Positions 1 to 6,467 of a DNA stretch of 12,437 nt are shown piece after piece. The stretch comes from Clostridia bacterium (GTDB lineage Bacteria; Bacillota_A; Clostridia; Oscillospirales; QAKW01), in contig JAFQKO010000111.1 of the NCBI GenBank assembly GCA_017396865.1, positions 1-12,437 on the forward strand, read 5' to 3'. The notes under the pieces are model-generated. The model did no database searches. It was not told where the DNA came from and was given only the letters and a program-made list of their open reading frames with translations. The translations under genes were made by a program, and so were the position numbers. The stretch's first letter is position 1, and each line of letters begins with the position of its first letter.

Positions 1-1170
1 GATGATGTACTTCTGAAATATATCGATGACAGTGCTGAAAGCTACTCAAATATTTTTGAGAGTGCAAAAACGGATATCACCGACAGCGACAAAACCCGCT
101 TGATTAAAGCACTAAAGAAACTCAGTAATGGAGAAGATCTTGAAAACGTGGTTGATATTGATGCTGTCATCCGTTATTTTGTAGTGCATAATTTTGTTTT
201 GAATTTTGATAGCTATACAGGCTCAATGATTCATAACTATTATCTCTATGAAAAAGACGGTCAGATGCAGATGCTTCCTTGGGATTACAACCTTGCTTTC
301 GGCGGATTTCAATCAATGGGCGGTGCTACGAGCCTTGTAAACTATCCTATTGATTCTCCCGTGTCCGGCGGCAACGCTGAAAACAGACCGATGATTGCTT
401 GGATCTTCGAAAACGAAGAATACACCGAACTGTATCATAAATATTTCTCGGAATTTATTGCGACCTATTTCGATAGCGGTTCTTTCTCAGAGATGATAGA
501 CAACATCAATGCAATGATTTCTCCATATGTCGAAAAGGATCCTACCAAGTTCTGCACTTATGAAGAATTTGAAAAAGGCATTACAACCCTTAAGGAATTC
601 TGTTTGCTTCGTGCCCAGAGCGTGAGTGCTCAACTTGACGGAACCATCGGTTCTACCTCCGACACGCAAAAGAACGATACCCTTATAGATGCCGGAGATA
701 TCCAAATCAATGATATGGGTTCTATGAACAACACGATGGGTGGCGGTAAGGATAAGCTTAACGGCAATACTCAAAAACCGCAGACCGATGCCAACGAGAA
801 CAGCACGGAATCAACCGATAAAACACCTTCGGGAGAATCAGATGCTACAGAAAATGATACCTCATCCAATAGTCAAGTTCCGCAGATGCCGAGTGGACAA
901 ATGCCCGGCGGAAACCAAGACGGCTTCGGCGGCGGACAAATGCAAGGAGGCACACCACCCGAACTGCCTGATGGTGAAAATGGTGGGCAAGGCGATTTCG
1001 GCGGTCAGATGCAAAGACCCGACGAAAACACTCGACCAAGCAATAACGGACAAATGCAACCGCAAGGACAAAACGCTATGTCTGCATCCTCTTGGATTGT
1101 AATAGGCATAAGTATATTAGTTCTTACGTTAGGACTCGTTTTTGCTTTCACTTTCAAAAGACGGAAATAA
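1..1170 (+). CDS. CotH-kinase-family protein, membrane-anchored, 5'-truncated by the window edge
   Basis: The frame is open from base 1, so the N-terminal part of the gene lies outside the window; 389 residues are visible. Residues ~68-103 carry the family core: NFDSYTGS, then HNYYLYE, then LPWDYNLAFGG. The Trp-Asp of the last motif matches the conserved acidic position of CotH-type atypical kinases, which in Bacillus CotH phosphorylate spore coat proteins. After ~residue 230 the sequence becomes low complexity, first Asn/Thr/Ser-rich, then repeats of the type GGGQMQGG, FGGQMQRP and NGQMQPQG. A hydrophobic helix (WIVIGISILVLTLGLVFAF) and a basic end, FKRRK, follow. This suggests a surface protein held by a C-terminal membrane anchor, with the kinase-like domain outside. 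A TTG at base 100 lies inside the domain and is not taken as the start. The gene is AT-richer than the genes downstream. Family assignment is firm; substrate and kinase activity are unknown. Confidence 0.82.
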   Translation, partial: DDVLLKYIDDSAESYSNIFESAKTDITDSDKTRLIKALKKLSNGEDLENVVDIDAVIRYFVVHNFVLNFDSYTGSMIHNYYLYEKDGQMQMLPWDYNLAFGGFQSMGGATSLVNYPIDSPVSGGNAENRPMIAWIFENEEYTELYHKYFSEFIATYFDSGSFSEMIDNINAMISPYVEKDPTKFCTYEEFEKGITTLKEFCLLRAQSVSAQLDGTIGSTSDTQKNDTLIDAGDIQINDMGSMNNTMGGGKDKLNGNTQKPQTDANENSTESTDKTPSGESDATENDTSSNSQVPQMPSGQMPGGNQDGFGGGQMQGGTPPELPDGENGGQGDFGGQMQRPDENTRPSNNGQMQPQGQNAMSASSWIVIGISILVLTLGLVFAFTFKRRK

Positions 1171-1177
1171 AGAAAAT

Positions 1178-1212
1178 GGCAGGGGGAATCAACTTCTCTC
1201 TGCCTTCTTTTT
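1178..1212 (+). terminator. Intrinsic terminator of the CotH-family gene
   Basis: An 11-bp stem (1178-1188 with 1194-1204, two G-U pairs) with a 5-nt loop is followed by a T-rich run TTCTTTTT. It begins 8 bases after the stop codon, so it ends the CotH-family transcript and separates it from what follows. Confidence 0.85.
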
Positions 1213-1221
1213 GAAAAAGTA

Positions 1222-1250
1222 TTGAATTTTTAGATAAAATCAAATATAAT
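1222..1250 (+). promoter_or_regulatory. Predicted sigma-A promoter of a putative small RNA
   Basis: TTGAAT (1222-1227) and a perfect TATAAT (1245-1250) are separated by exactly 17 bases. A start of transcription near 1257 is expected. No protein gene with a ribosome binding site follows before the terminator at 1406-1445. The nad genes have their own promoter at 1519-1547, so this promoter probably serves a separate short transcript. The region is AT-rich, which raises the chance of a fortuitous match. Confidence 0.6.
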
Positions 1251-1256
1251 ATCCTT

Positions 1257-1445
1257 GTCAGCGTGGCAACACGATGGCAACAAAAAATCTGATAGTCCAT
1301 ACTTTATGGATAATACAGATGTATGAGATACCACGAGCTAAACCGCCTATACAAAATTGTTTAGGTTATCTTTTTCGGGAGCGAGTGGGAATAATCTGAT
1401 TAAATGAGCCGACAGACTTTACCGCAAGGTCTGTTGGCTCTTTTT
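1257..1445 (+). ncRNA. Putative structured non-coding RNA of about 190 nt, family not recognised
   Basis: The segment lies between a near-consensus promoter and a strong intrinsic terminator and has no credible coding sequence. Several local helices can be drawn: CGTG-GCAA-CACG with a GNRA tetraloop (1262-1273), TCCATA/TATGGA with a 3-nt loop (1296-1310), CTAAAC/GTTTAG (1338-1343 with 1359-1364) framed by GATA/TATC (1327-1330 with 1367-1370), and the 15-bp terminator stem. An 8-base direct repeat AATCTGAT occurs at 1286-1293 and 1393-1400. It does not match riboswitch, T-box, 6S or SRP signatures that I know. The alternative is a remnant of an element end or a 3' untranslated region. The call rests on the promoter-terminator pairing, not on a family match. 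Confidence 0.4.
1406..1445 (+). terminator. Strong intrinsic terminator without a protein gene in front of it
   Basis: A 15-bp stem (1406-1420 with 1426-1440, two G-U pairs) closes a 5-nt loop ACCGC and is followed directly by TTTTT. It lies ~200 bases beyond the CotH gene's own terminator, so it most likely ends the putative small RNA. It also insulates the nad operon. Confidence 0.85.
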
Positions 1446-1506
1446 ATTTTTGTAAATATTGCTCATAACGGGGTCGCTTTTTAGGAAGATATTCTACTCC
1501 AAAAGG

Positions 1507-1532
1507 TTTACAGATAAGTTGACAGTTGTAAA
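1507..1532 (+). promoter_or_regulatory. Candidate NiaR operator overlapping the nad promoter
   Basis: TTTACA (1507-1512) and TGTAAA (1527-1532) form an inverted repeat with a 14-base spacer, centred on the -35 box of the nad promoter. ACAGAT and ACAGTT also recur 12 bases apart inside it. A bound repressor would cover the -35 element. Linking it to NiaR is an inference from the niaR gene at the end of the same operon; I have not matched it to a published NiaR motif. Confidence 0.4.
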
Positions 1533-1547
1533 TATCAGTGCTATAAT
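1519..1547 (+). promoter_or_regulatory. Sigma-A promoter of the nadA-nadB-nadC-niaR operon
   Basis: A perfect TTGACA (1519-1524) and a perfect TATAAT (1542-1547) are separated by 17 bases. The predicted start near 1554 leaves a short leader of ~30 bases before nadA, too short for a riboswitch. Control is therefore more likely by a repressor at the promoter. Confidence 0.85.
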
Positions 1548-1585
1548 AAACCTCACAATCAGCTTTGTATACCGAGGGAAAAAGC

Positions 1586-2485
1586 ATGAAAAATCAAATC
1601 GAACAATTAAAGAGAGCGAAAAACGCCGTTATTCTTGCCCATTACTATGCGCCTGCGGAGATCCAGGAGATTGCCGATTATACGGGAGATTCCTTTTATC
1701 TTGCAAAGGTTGCCAAGCAAACCGATGCGGCGATCATCGTATTCTGCGGCGTGCGGTTTATGGGCGAAAGCGCAAAGATTCTGAACCCCGATAAGAAGGT
1801 GCTGATGCCGAGCTTGACCGCCGATTGCCCGATGGCCCACATGGTGGCCGACGGCATCATTGAAGAGCTGCGCGCAAAGCATGAAGATCTTGCGGTCGTT
1901 TGCTACATCAACTCCACCGCCGAGCTCAAATGCAAAAGTGACGTTTGCGTCACGTCGTCCAATGCGGTAAAAATCGTTCGGGAGCTGCCCAACAAAAACG
2001 TTTTCTTTATCCCCGACCGTAATCTTGGCCGTTTTGTTGCCGAGCAGGTGCCCGAAAAAAACGTTCTTCTTAACGACGGCTGCTGCCCGATCCACGCGAA
2101 GATCACCGCCCATCAGGTGATTGCCGTGCGGGAAAAGTATCCAGCGGCCGCGGTTCTGACCCATCCCGAATGTGATGCGTCCGTTATTGCGCTTTCCGAT
2201 TTTATCGGCAGCACCGCAGACATCATCGCATACGCAGCAAAAAGCGATGCCGATGAATTCATCATCTGCACCGAGGATGGCGTTGACCATAAGCTGATCG
2301 CCGATAACCCGCGCAAGCGCTTTTACTATCCCGATCCGCATCCGTGCTGTGCAGACATGAAGCTGAACACCCTTGCCGCCGTTTTATCGGTGCTCGAAAA
2401 GGAAGACAACGAAATAACCGTTGACGAGGAGGTTCGCCGCCGTGCGCTTCTCCCGCTCAACAGAATGCTGGAGCTTGCAAAATAA
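1586..2485 (+). CDS. nadA: Quinolinate synthase NadA
   Basis: A cytoplasmic [4Fe-4S] enzyme that condenses iminoaspartate (from NadB) with dihydroxyacetone phosphate to give quinolinate, the second step of de novo NAD synthesis. The 299-residue length is normal for the compact form of the family. It shows the three repeated domains expected: LAHYYAPAEIQEIADYTGDS near the N terminus, the cluster cysteine in TADCPMAH (C81), CYINSTAELK, then the second cysteine region NDGCCPIH (C166/C167) followed by HPEC, and the third in PHPCCADM (C254/C255). By spacing, C81, C167 and C255 are the likely cluster ligands. The start is the ATG at 1586, 7 bases after GAGGG; an in-frame TTG at 1565 lacks a ribosome binding site. 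It is the first gene of a four-gene operon, and its promoter carries a candidate NiaR operator. Confidence 0.97.
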   Translation: MKNQIEQLKRAKNAVILAHYYAPAEIQEIADYTGDSFYLAKVAKQTDAAIIVFCGVRFMGESAKILNPDKKVLMPSLTADCPMAHMVADGIIEELRAKHEDLAVVCYINSTAELKCKSDVCVTSSNAVKIVRELPNKNVFFIPDRNLGRFVAEQVPEKNVLLNDGCCPIHAKITAHQVIAVREKYPAAAVLTHPECDASVIALSDFIGSTADIIAYAAKSDADEFIICTEDGVDHKLIADNPRKRFYYPDPHPCCADMKLNTLAAVLSVLEKEDNEITVDEEVRRRALLPLNRMLELAK

Positions 2486-2487
2486 AC

Positions 2488-3762
2488 ATGATTACTGATA
2501 TTTTAATTGTGGGGTGCGGCGTTGCGGGGCTTTACTGCGCGCTGAACCTGCCGAACGACAAAAGAATAACGGTTGTTACCAAAAACAAAGCGCCGAAAAG
2601 CGACTCGTTTCTGGCGCAGGGCGGCATCTGCGTTCTCCGCGACGAAACGGATTACGATGCATTTTATGAAGATACCATGAAGGCGGGGCACTATGAGAAC
2701 AATCCCGATTCCGTTCACATTATGATCCATTCCTCGCAAGAGATCATTGCCGACCTGGTTTCCTTTGGCGTTCGATTTGAAAAAAACGGAGAAAGCTTTA
2801 ACTACACCCGCGAGGGTGCCCACTCCAAGCCGAGAATTCTTTTTCATGAGGACGAAACCGGTAAGGAGATTACCTCTCATTTGCTGGAAACCGCAAGAAA
2901 AAGAAAGAACATCACATTGATCGAAAACTTCACAATGGTGGATCTGATCTGCAGCGACAACGTCTGCAAGGGGATCATCGGCCACGACGAAGAGGGCAAT
3001 TACGTCTCCATCGGTGCCGATTACACGGTGCTTGCAACCGGCGGAATCGGCGGGCTTTTCAAGCACTCCACCAACTACCGCCATCTGACCGGGGATGCGC
3101 TGGCGCTTGCCTTAAAATACGGCATCAAGCTGCAGCACCTCGATTACATACAAATTCACCCCACCACGCTCTTTACCAAGAAGCACGGGCGGGAATTCCT
3201 GATCTCCGAATCGGTACGCGGCGAGGGTGCCATTCTGCTCAACTCCAAGGGCGAGCGGTTTATCAACGAGCTGTTGCCCCGCGACGTTGTGGCGGGCGCG
3301 ATCTTTGAAGAAATGAAAAAGGAAGGCAGCGAGCACGTATGGCTATCGCTGGCGCCCATTCCGAAGGAAGAAATCACCGCACACTTCCCCAACATTTATC
3401 AGCATTGCCTGGAGGAGGGCTACGACGTTACGAAGGAACCCATCCCCGTTGTGCCGTCGCAGCATTATTTTATGGGCGGCATCGACGTTGACCGCTACAG
3501 CAAGACCTCCATGAACAGGCTATATGCCGTAGGTGAAACAGCCTGCAACGGCGTACACGGAAGAAACCGCCTCGCAAGCAACTCGCTGCTGGAAAGCCTT
3601 GTTTTTGCCAAGCGAGCCGCAAAGCACATCCTATCCAACTACGAGGCCTTAGAGCAGCAACCGAAGATTACGGTAGATGCAACGCAATACGAAGGATACC
3701 AAGAACGATACAAAGAATTAGTTTTGGCAGCAATTGAAAAGGAGAAGAACAGCCATGAATAA
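2488..3762 (+). CDS. nadB: L-aspartate oxidase NadB (short form)
   Basis: An FAD enzyme that oxidises L-aspartate to iminoaspartate, the first step of de novo NAD synthesis, and passes this unstable product to NadA. In an anaerobe the electrons probably go to fumarate rather than oxygen (inference). The FAD-binding glycine motif VGCGVAG is at residues 8-14 and FLAQGG at 41-46. Residues equivalent to the E. coli active-site set are all present by motif: E109 (TREGAH), H224 (QIHPTTL), R265 (PRDVVAG), H326 (SQHYFMGG) and R361 (NRLASNSLLES). At 424 residues it lacks most of the C-terminal helical domain of the ~540-residue enterobacterial enzyme, as is common in Clostridia. It starts two bases after the nadA stop with only a distant GGAG, so translation is probably coupled to nadA. 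Confidence 0.97.
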   Translation: MITDILIVGCGVAGLYCALNLPNDKRITVVTKNKAPKSDSFLAQGGICVLRDETDYDAFYEDTMKAGHYENNPDSVHIMIHSSQEIIADLVSFGVRFEKNGESFNYTREGAHSKPRILFHEDETGKEITSHLLETARKRKNITLIENFTMVDLICSDNVCKGIIGHDEEGNYVSIGADYTVLATGGIGGLFKHSTNYRHLTGDALALALKYGIKLQHLDYIQIHPTTLFTKKHGREFLISESVRGEGAILLNSKGERFINELLPRDVVAGAIFEEMKKEGSEHVWLSLAPIPKEEITAHFPNIYQHCLEEGYDVTKEPIPVVPSQHYFMGGIDVDRYSKTSMNRLYAVGETACNGVHGRNRLASNSLLESLVFAKRAAKHILSNYEALEQQPKITVDATQYEGYQERYKELVLAAIEKEKNSHE

Positions 3763-4606
3763 CGTTACCATGAAACTGAACGCAGACGATCTTATTTTAG
3801 CCGCTTTGAAGGAGGACATTACCTGCGAAGACATTACCACCAACTCTGTTATGCCGCACTATCAGCTCGGTGAGGTGGAGCTGATCTGCAAGGAAGACGG
3901 CGTTATTGCCGGCCTCGACGTTTTCAAACGCGTTTTCGAGCTTCTTGACGATCAAACCGAAATCACCTTCACCTGCGCAGACGGCGACACGGTGAAAAAC
4001 GGGCAAAAGCTGGGCGTTGTTCGCGGCGATATCCGCGTTCTTCTCTCGGGCGAGAGAACTGCGCTGAATTTCCTGCAACGCATGAGCGGCATTGCAACCT
4101 ACACCCGCAACGTTGCCGAGCTTTTGAAGGGCAGCAACACCAAGCTGCTCGACACCCGCAAGACCACCCCCGGGCTGCGCATCTTCGAAAAGTATGCCGT
4201 TAAGGTCGGCGGCGGCTATAACCATCGCTTCAACCTCAGCGACGGTATTCTCCTGAAGGACAACCACATCGGCGCCGCAGGCGGCGTTAAAGAGGCGGTC
4301 AGGATGGCAAAGGAATATGCGCCGTTCGTTCGCAAGATCGAGGTCGAGGTGGAGAATCTGGATATGCTGAAGGAGGCGCTGGAGGCAGGAGCCGATATCA
4401 TCATGCTGGACAACATGAGCGTTGAGGAAATGGAAAAAGCCGTTGCCCTTTGCGCAGGAAAGGCCGAAACCGAGTGCAGCGGAAATATTACAAAAGAAAA
4501 CGTTGCAAAACTGACCCATATTGGTGTAAACTATATATCGAGCGGGGCACTTACGCACTCCTCGCCTATTTTAGATCTTTCTCTTAAAAATCTTCACGCA
4601 ATATAA
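3755..4606 (+). CDS. nadC: Nicotinate-nucleotide pyrophosphorylase (quinolinate phosphoribosyltransferase) NadC
   Basis: Converts quinolinate and PRPP to nicotinate mononucleotide, CO2 and pyrophosphate, the last dedicated step of the de novo NAD route. The protein has 283 residues, normal for the family. Substrate-binding motifs are all visible: R101 in GERTALN, R135-K136 in DTRKTTPG, H157-R158 in YNHRF, K168 in LLKDNH, E198 in IEVEVEN and D219 in MLDNM, ending with SSGALTHSS. These align with the catalytic residues described for the Mycobacterium and Salmonella enzymes. The start is the ATG at 3755, preceded by AAAAGGAGAAG at a good distance; earlier in-frame codons lack such a site. The gene overlaps the 3' end of nadB by 8 bases, so the two are cotranscribed and probably translationally coupled. 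Confidence 0.97.
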   Translation: MNNVTMKLNADDLILAALKEDITCEDITTNSVMPHYQLGEVELICKEDGVIAGLDVFKRVFELLDDQTEITFTCADGDTVKNGQKLGVVRGDIRVLLSGERTALNFLQRMSGIATYTRNVAELLKGSNTKLLDTRKTTPGLRIFEKYAVKVGGGYNHRFNLSDGILLKDNHIGAAGGVKEAVRMAKEYAPFVRKIEVEVENLDMLKEALEAGADIIMLDNMSVEEMEKAVALCAGKAETECSGNITKENVAKLTHIGVNYISSGALTHSSPILDLSLKNLHAI

Positions 4607-4618
4607 AGGGGTGAATTT

Positions 4619-5131
4619 ATGAAGGTTGCCGAACGAAGAAAAGCGATTATCCACCTGCTGCTTTCCTCCGAGGAGGCTGTCTCCGGAAGCAAGCTGTCGG
4701 AGGAATTCGGCGTTTCACGGCAGATCATTGTTCAAGATATCACGGTGTTGAAGGGGTTGGGCTACGATATCCTTTCCACCCACAACGGGTATATCCTTCA
4801 GAAATCGCCTTTAAAAGAGCGCATATTCAAGCTGCATCATACAACCGAGCAAACCGAGGACGAGCTGAAGCTGATCGTTGATCTCGGCGGTACGGTTGTG
4901 GACGTATTCGTTTGGCATAAGGTTTACGGTAAACTGGCGGCGCCGCTGAACATCTTTTCCCCGCTTCACGTCAAACAATTCATTGAGGGTGTGCGAACCG
5001 GAAAGTCCACAGAGCTGATGAACATTACAGGCGGGTATCATTATCATACCATCCGCGCCGATTCGGACGAGATTCTCGATGCAATCAATACCGCCCTCGC
5101 GGAACGGGGCTATATCGCTCCCGAAATATAA
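4619..5131 (+). CDS. niaR: NiaR-family niacin-responsive transcriptional repressor (HTH plus 3H domain)
   Basis: A 170-residue regulator. Residues 1-61 form a winged helix-turn-helix (VSGSKLSEEFGVSRQIIVQD), and residues ~65-165 a 3H domain, the combination seen in NiaR/YrxA. The metal-binding residues reported for the Thermotoga homologue (H79, E87, H146, H148) correspond with identical spacing to H74, E82, H141 and H143 here. NiaR proteins of Firmicutes repress NAD synthesis and niacin uptake genes when nicotinic acid is plentiful. Being the last gene of the nad operon, 12 bases after nadC with its own AAAGGGGTG site, implies autorepression through the site at 1507-1532. Family call is strong; the exact effector in this species is inferred. 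Confidence 0.93.
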   Translation: MKVAERRKAIIHLLLSSEEAVSGSKLSEEFGVSRQIIVQDITVLKGLGYDILSTHNGYILQKSPLKERIFKLHHTTEQTEDELKLIVDLGGTVVDVFVWHKVYGKLAAPLNIFSPLHVKQFIEGVRTGKSTELMNITGGYHYHTIRADSDEILDAINTALAERGYIAPEI

Positions 5132-5136
5132 GATTA

Positions 5137-5173
5137 AAGCGACTTGGTTTTATACCAAGCCGCTTCTTTTTTT
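5137..5173 (+). terminator. Intrinsic terminator of the nad operon
   Basis: Stem AAGCG/CGCTT and CTTGGT/ACCAAG with one A-C mismatch between them, a 5-nt loop TTTAT, then a run of seven T. It begins five bases after the niaR stop codon. Confidence 0.9.
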
Positions 5174-5341
5174 GAAAGACATTGATTTCAAAAATCCGCC
5201 TGCGGAGTTGGGCGGTGCTTTTGAGTGGCAGTTCCCCAACGAATGCGGAAAGGGAAGAAGGAGATCAGGGTGGATGCCTTCAACGATCCGCACAACCACA
5301 TGAAAGCCATCCCCACCAACTTTAATCAGCGGCAAAAATAG
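5174..5341 (+). pseudogene. Possible decayed coding fragment in the niaR-CNNM gap
   Basis: This GC-richer stretch lies between the nad terminator and the AT-rich promoter of the next operon. In one frame it reads PPAELGGAFEWQFPNECGKG and ends soon after. From about 5225 another frame reads a protein-like tail including RVDAFNDPHNHMKAIPTN and stops at 5339-5341. Neither part has a promoter or ribosome binding site. It could be a frameshifted remnant of a longer gene or a dispersed intergenic repeat; I do not recognise the parent. CCGCC (5196-5200) and GGCGG (5211-5215) can pair. Kept at low confidence. Confidence 0.25.
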
Positions 5342-5363
5342 GCTAAAAATCCCACAAAAGATA

Positions 5364-5402
5364 TTGTATTTATTATAAATATATGTTAAAATTAGTTTTA
5401 AC
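5364..5402 (+). promoter_or_regulatory. Promoter of the CNNM operon with an overlapping inverted repeat
   Basis: TTGTAT (5364-5369) and TAAAAT (5387-5392) are 17 bases apart. Overlapping the -10 box is a perfect inverted repeat, GTTAAAA (5385-5391), spacer TTAG, TTTTAAC (5396-5402). This could be an operator for an unknown regulator, or simply an AT-rich palindrome. The coding start at 5433 has AAGGAG at 5416-5421. Confidence 0.55.
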
Positions 5403-5432
5403 TATATTGAACAACAAGGAGTTGGTTTTTTC

Positions 5433-6467
5433 ATGGACGACAGTCCGGCGGGTTATTTAATCGCTATTTTTGTTTTGTTATTACTGGCCGCCTACTTTGC
5501 AGCAGCGGAAATTGCCTTGGCATCGGTCAATCAGATCCGATTGACCAACCGCGCAGAGGACGGCGATAAACGAGCCAAGCGGGTGCTCTACATCTTAGAT
5601 CACTTCGACAAGGCGCTCACCACCCTGCTGATCGGTACCAACGTGACCCATGCGGGCATTGCCACCCTTTCGACGGTGCTGACCTATTCGTTTTTTGACA
5701 GCATTGAGTCGATGCCCGATTATGCGGTAACGGTTTCGACTGTGATCTCAACGGTGGTTGTTTTCTTGCTGGGCGAGATGATCCCCAAAGCGATCGGCAA
5801 GGCCTGCAACGAAAAGTTTGCGCTCGGCATCGCCGGCTCTTTGTGTTTCCTGATGAAGATCTTAACCCCCATCAGCATCTTCTTCTCCACCATCAGCAAA
5901 TGGGTCAGCCGCCCCTTCAAGAAGAAGGCGGAGGAGACCCCCACGGTGACCGAGGATGAGCTTTACGACATCATTGAAACCTTTGTTGAAGAAAACGACA
6001 TCGACGAGGAAACGGAAGAATTGGTGCAAAATGCCATCGAATTCTCCGAGCGCACCGCCAAGGCGGTTATGACCCCTTGGGAGCAGGTTACCCACGTACA
6101 CGAGAACGACAGCAACGAGAAAATCTTAGAGCTGATCCGCGGAACAACCTATTCCCGCCTGCCCGTTGTTAACGACGAGGGCTGGGTGGTTGGAACGATG
6201 AGCATCCGTACCTTCCTGAAATGTCACTATAAAAAAGAGGACTTCAACGTGCGCCAGATCATGACCAGCGCCACCATGATCAACGATTCCACGCCGGTGG
6301 ATGATCTGCTGAGCACCCTTTCTGCCAACCGTACCCACGTTGCCTACGTGCAGGCAAACGGCAAGATCTTAGGGATCATCACCGTAGAGGATATCCTGGA
6401 AGAGCTGGTTGGCGAGATCTACGACGAGATGGAAGAAGAAGAGGAAGGGGGTGTGATCGATGCTTAA
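5433..6467 (+). CDS. CNNM/CBS-domain membrane protein (CorC/HlyC type), form lacking the C-terminal CorC_HlyC domain
   Basis: A 344-residue inner membrane protein. Residues ~1-160 are a CNNM (DUF21) transmembrane domain with family signatures AAAEIALASVNQIRL, LIGTNVTHAG and LLGEMIPKAIG. A pair of CBS domains follows (~211-265 and ~273-328), with VMTPWEQV and ILGIITVEDILEELVGEI, and the protein ends in an acidic tail rich in Glu. It stops where most relatives continue into the CorC_HlyC domain. Bacterial CNNM proteins have been linked to Mg2+ efflux and resistance, with CBS domains sensing Mg-ATP; other members affect polyamine export. Transport here is inferred. The start has AAGGAG ten bases upstream. 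Its 3' end overlaps the next, paralogous gene by 8 bases. Older annotations call such proteins hemolysins, which is not supported. Confidence 0.88.
   Translation: MDDSPAGYLIAIFVLLLLAAYFAAAEIALASVNQIRLTNRAEDGDKRAKRVLYILDHFDKALTTLLIGTNVTHAGIATLSTVLTYSFFDSIESMPDYAVTVSTVISTVVVFLLGEMIPKAIGKACNEKFALGIAGSLCFLMKILTPISIFFSTISKWVSRPFKKKAEETPTVTEDELYDIIETFVEENDIDEETEELVQNAIEFSERTAKAVMTPWEQVTHVHENDSNEKILELIRGTTYSRLPVVNDEGWVVGTMSIRTFLKCHYKKEDFNVRQIMTSATMINDSTPVDDLLSTLSANRTHVAYVQANGKILGIITVEDILEELVGEIYDEMEEEEEGGVIDA

Noticed and set aside
1274..1399. A 41-codon reading frame starting at an ATG in the gap before the nad operon
   Set aside because: It has no ribosome binding site, its composition is unremarkable, and it lies across the helices of the putative RNA; no family is recognised.
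1257..1445. T-box, cobalamin, c-di-GMP or other known riboswitch controlling nadA
   Set aside because: None of the conserved cores is visible, and the nad operon has its own promoter downstream of this terminator.
1565..1585. A TTG start extending NadA by seven residues
   Set aside because: The ATG at 1586 has GAGGG at the right distance and begins where NadA proteins normally begin; the TTG has no such site.
1607..2341. A long minus-strand frame across nadA (and similar ones across nadB, nadC and the CNNM genes)
   Set aside because: These are antisense shadows of well-supported genes with no promoter or ribosome binding site of their own.
5079..5303. A 74-codon frame running from the end of niaR through the terminator into the gap
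   Set aside because: It crosses the nad terminator and has no start signal; only its distal part is noted, as a possible decayed fragment.
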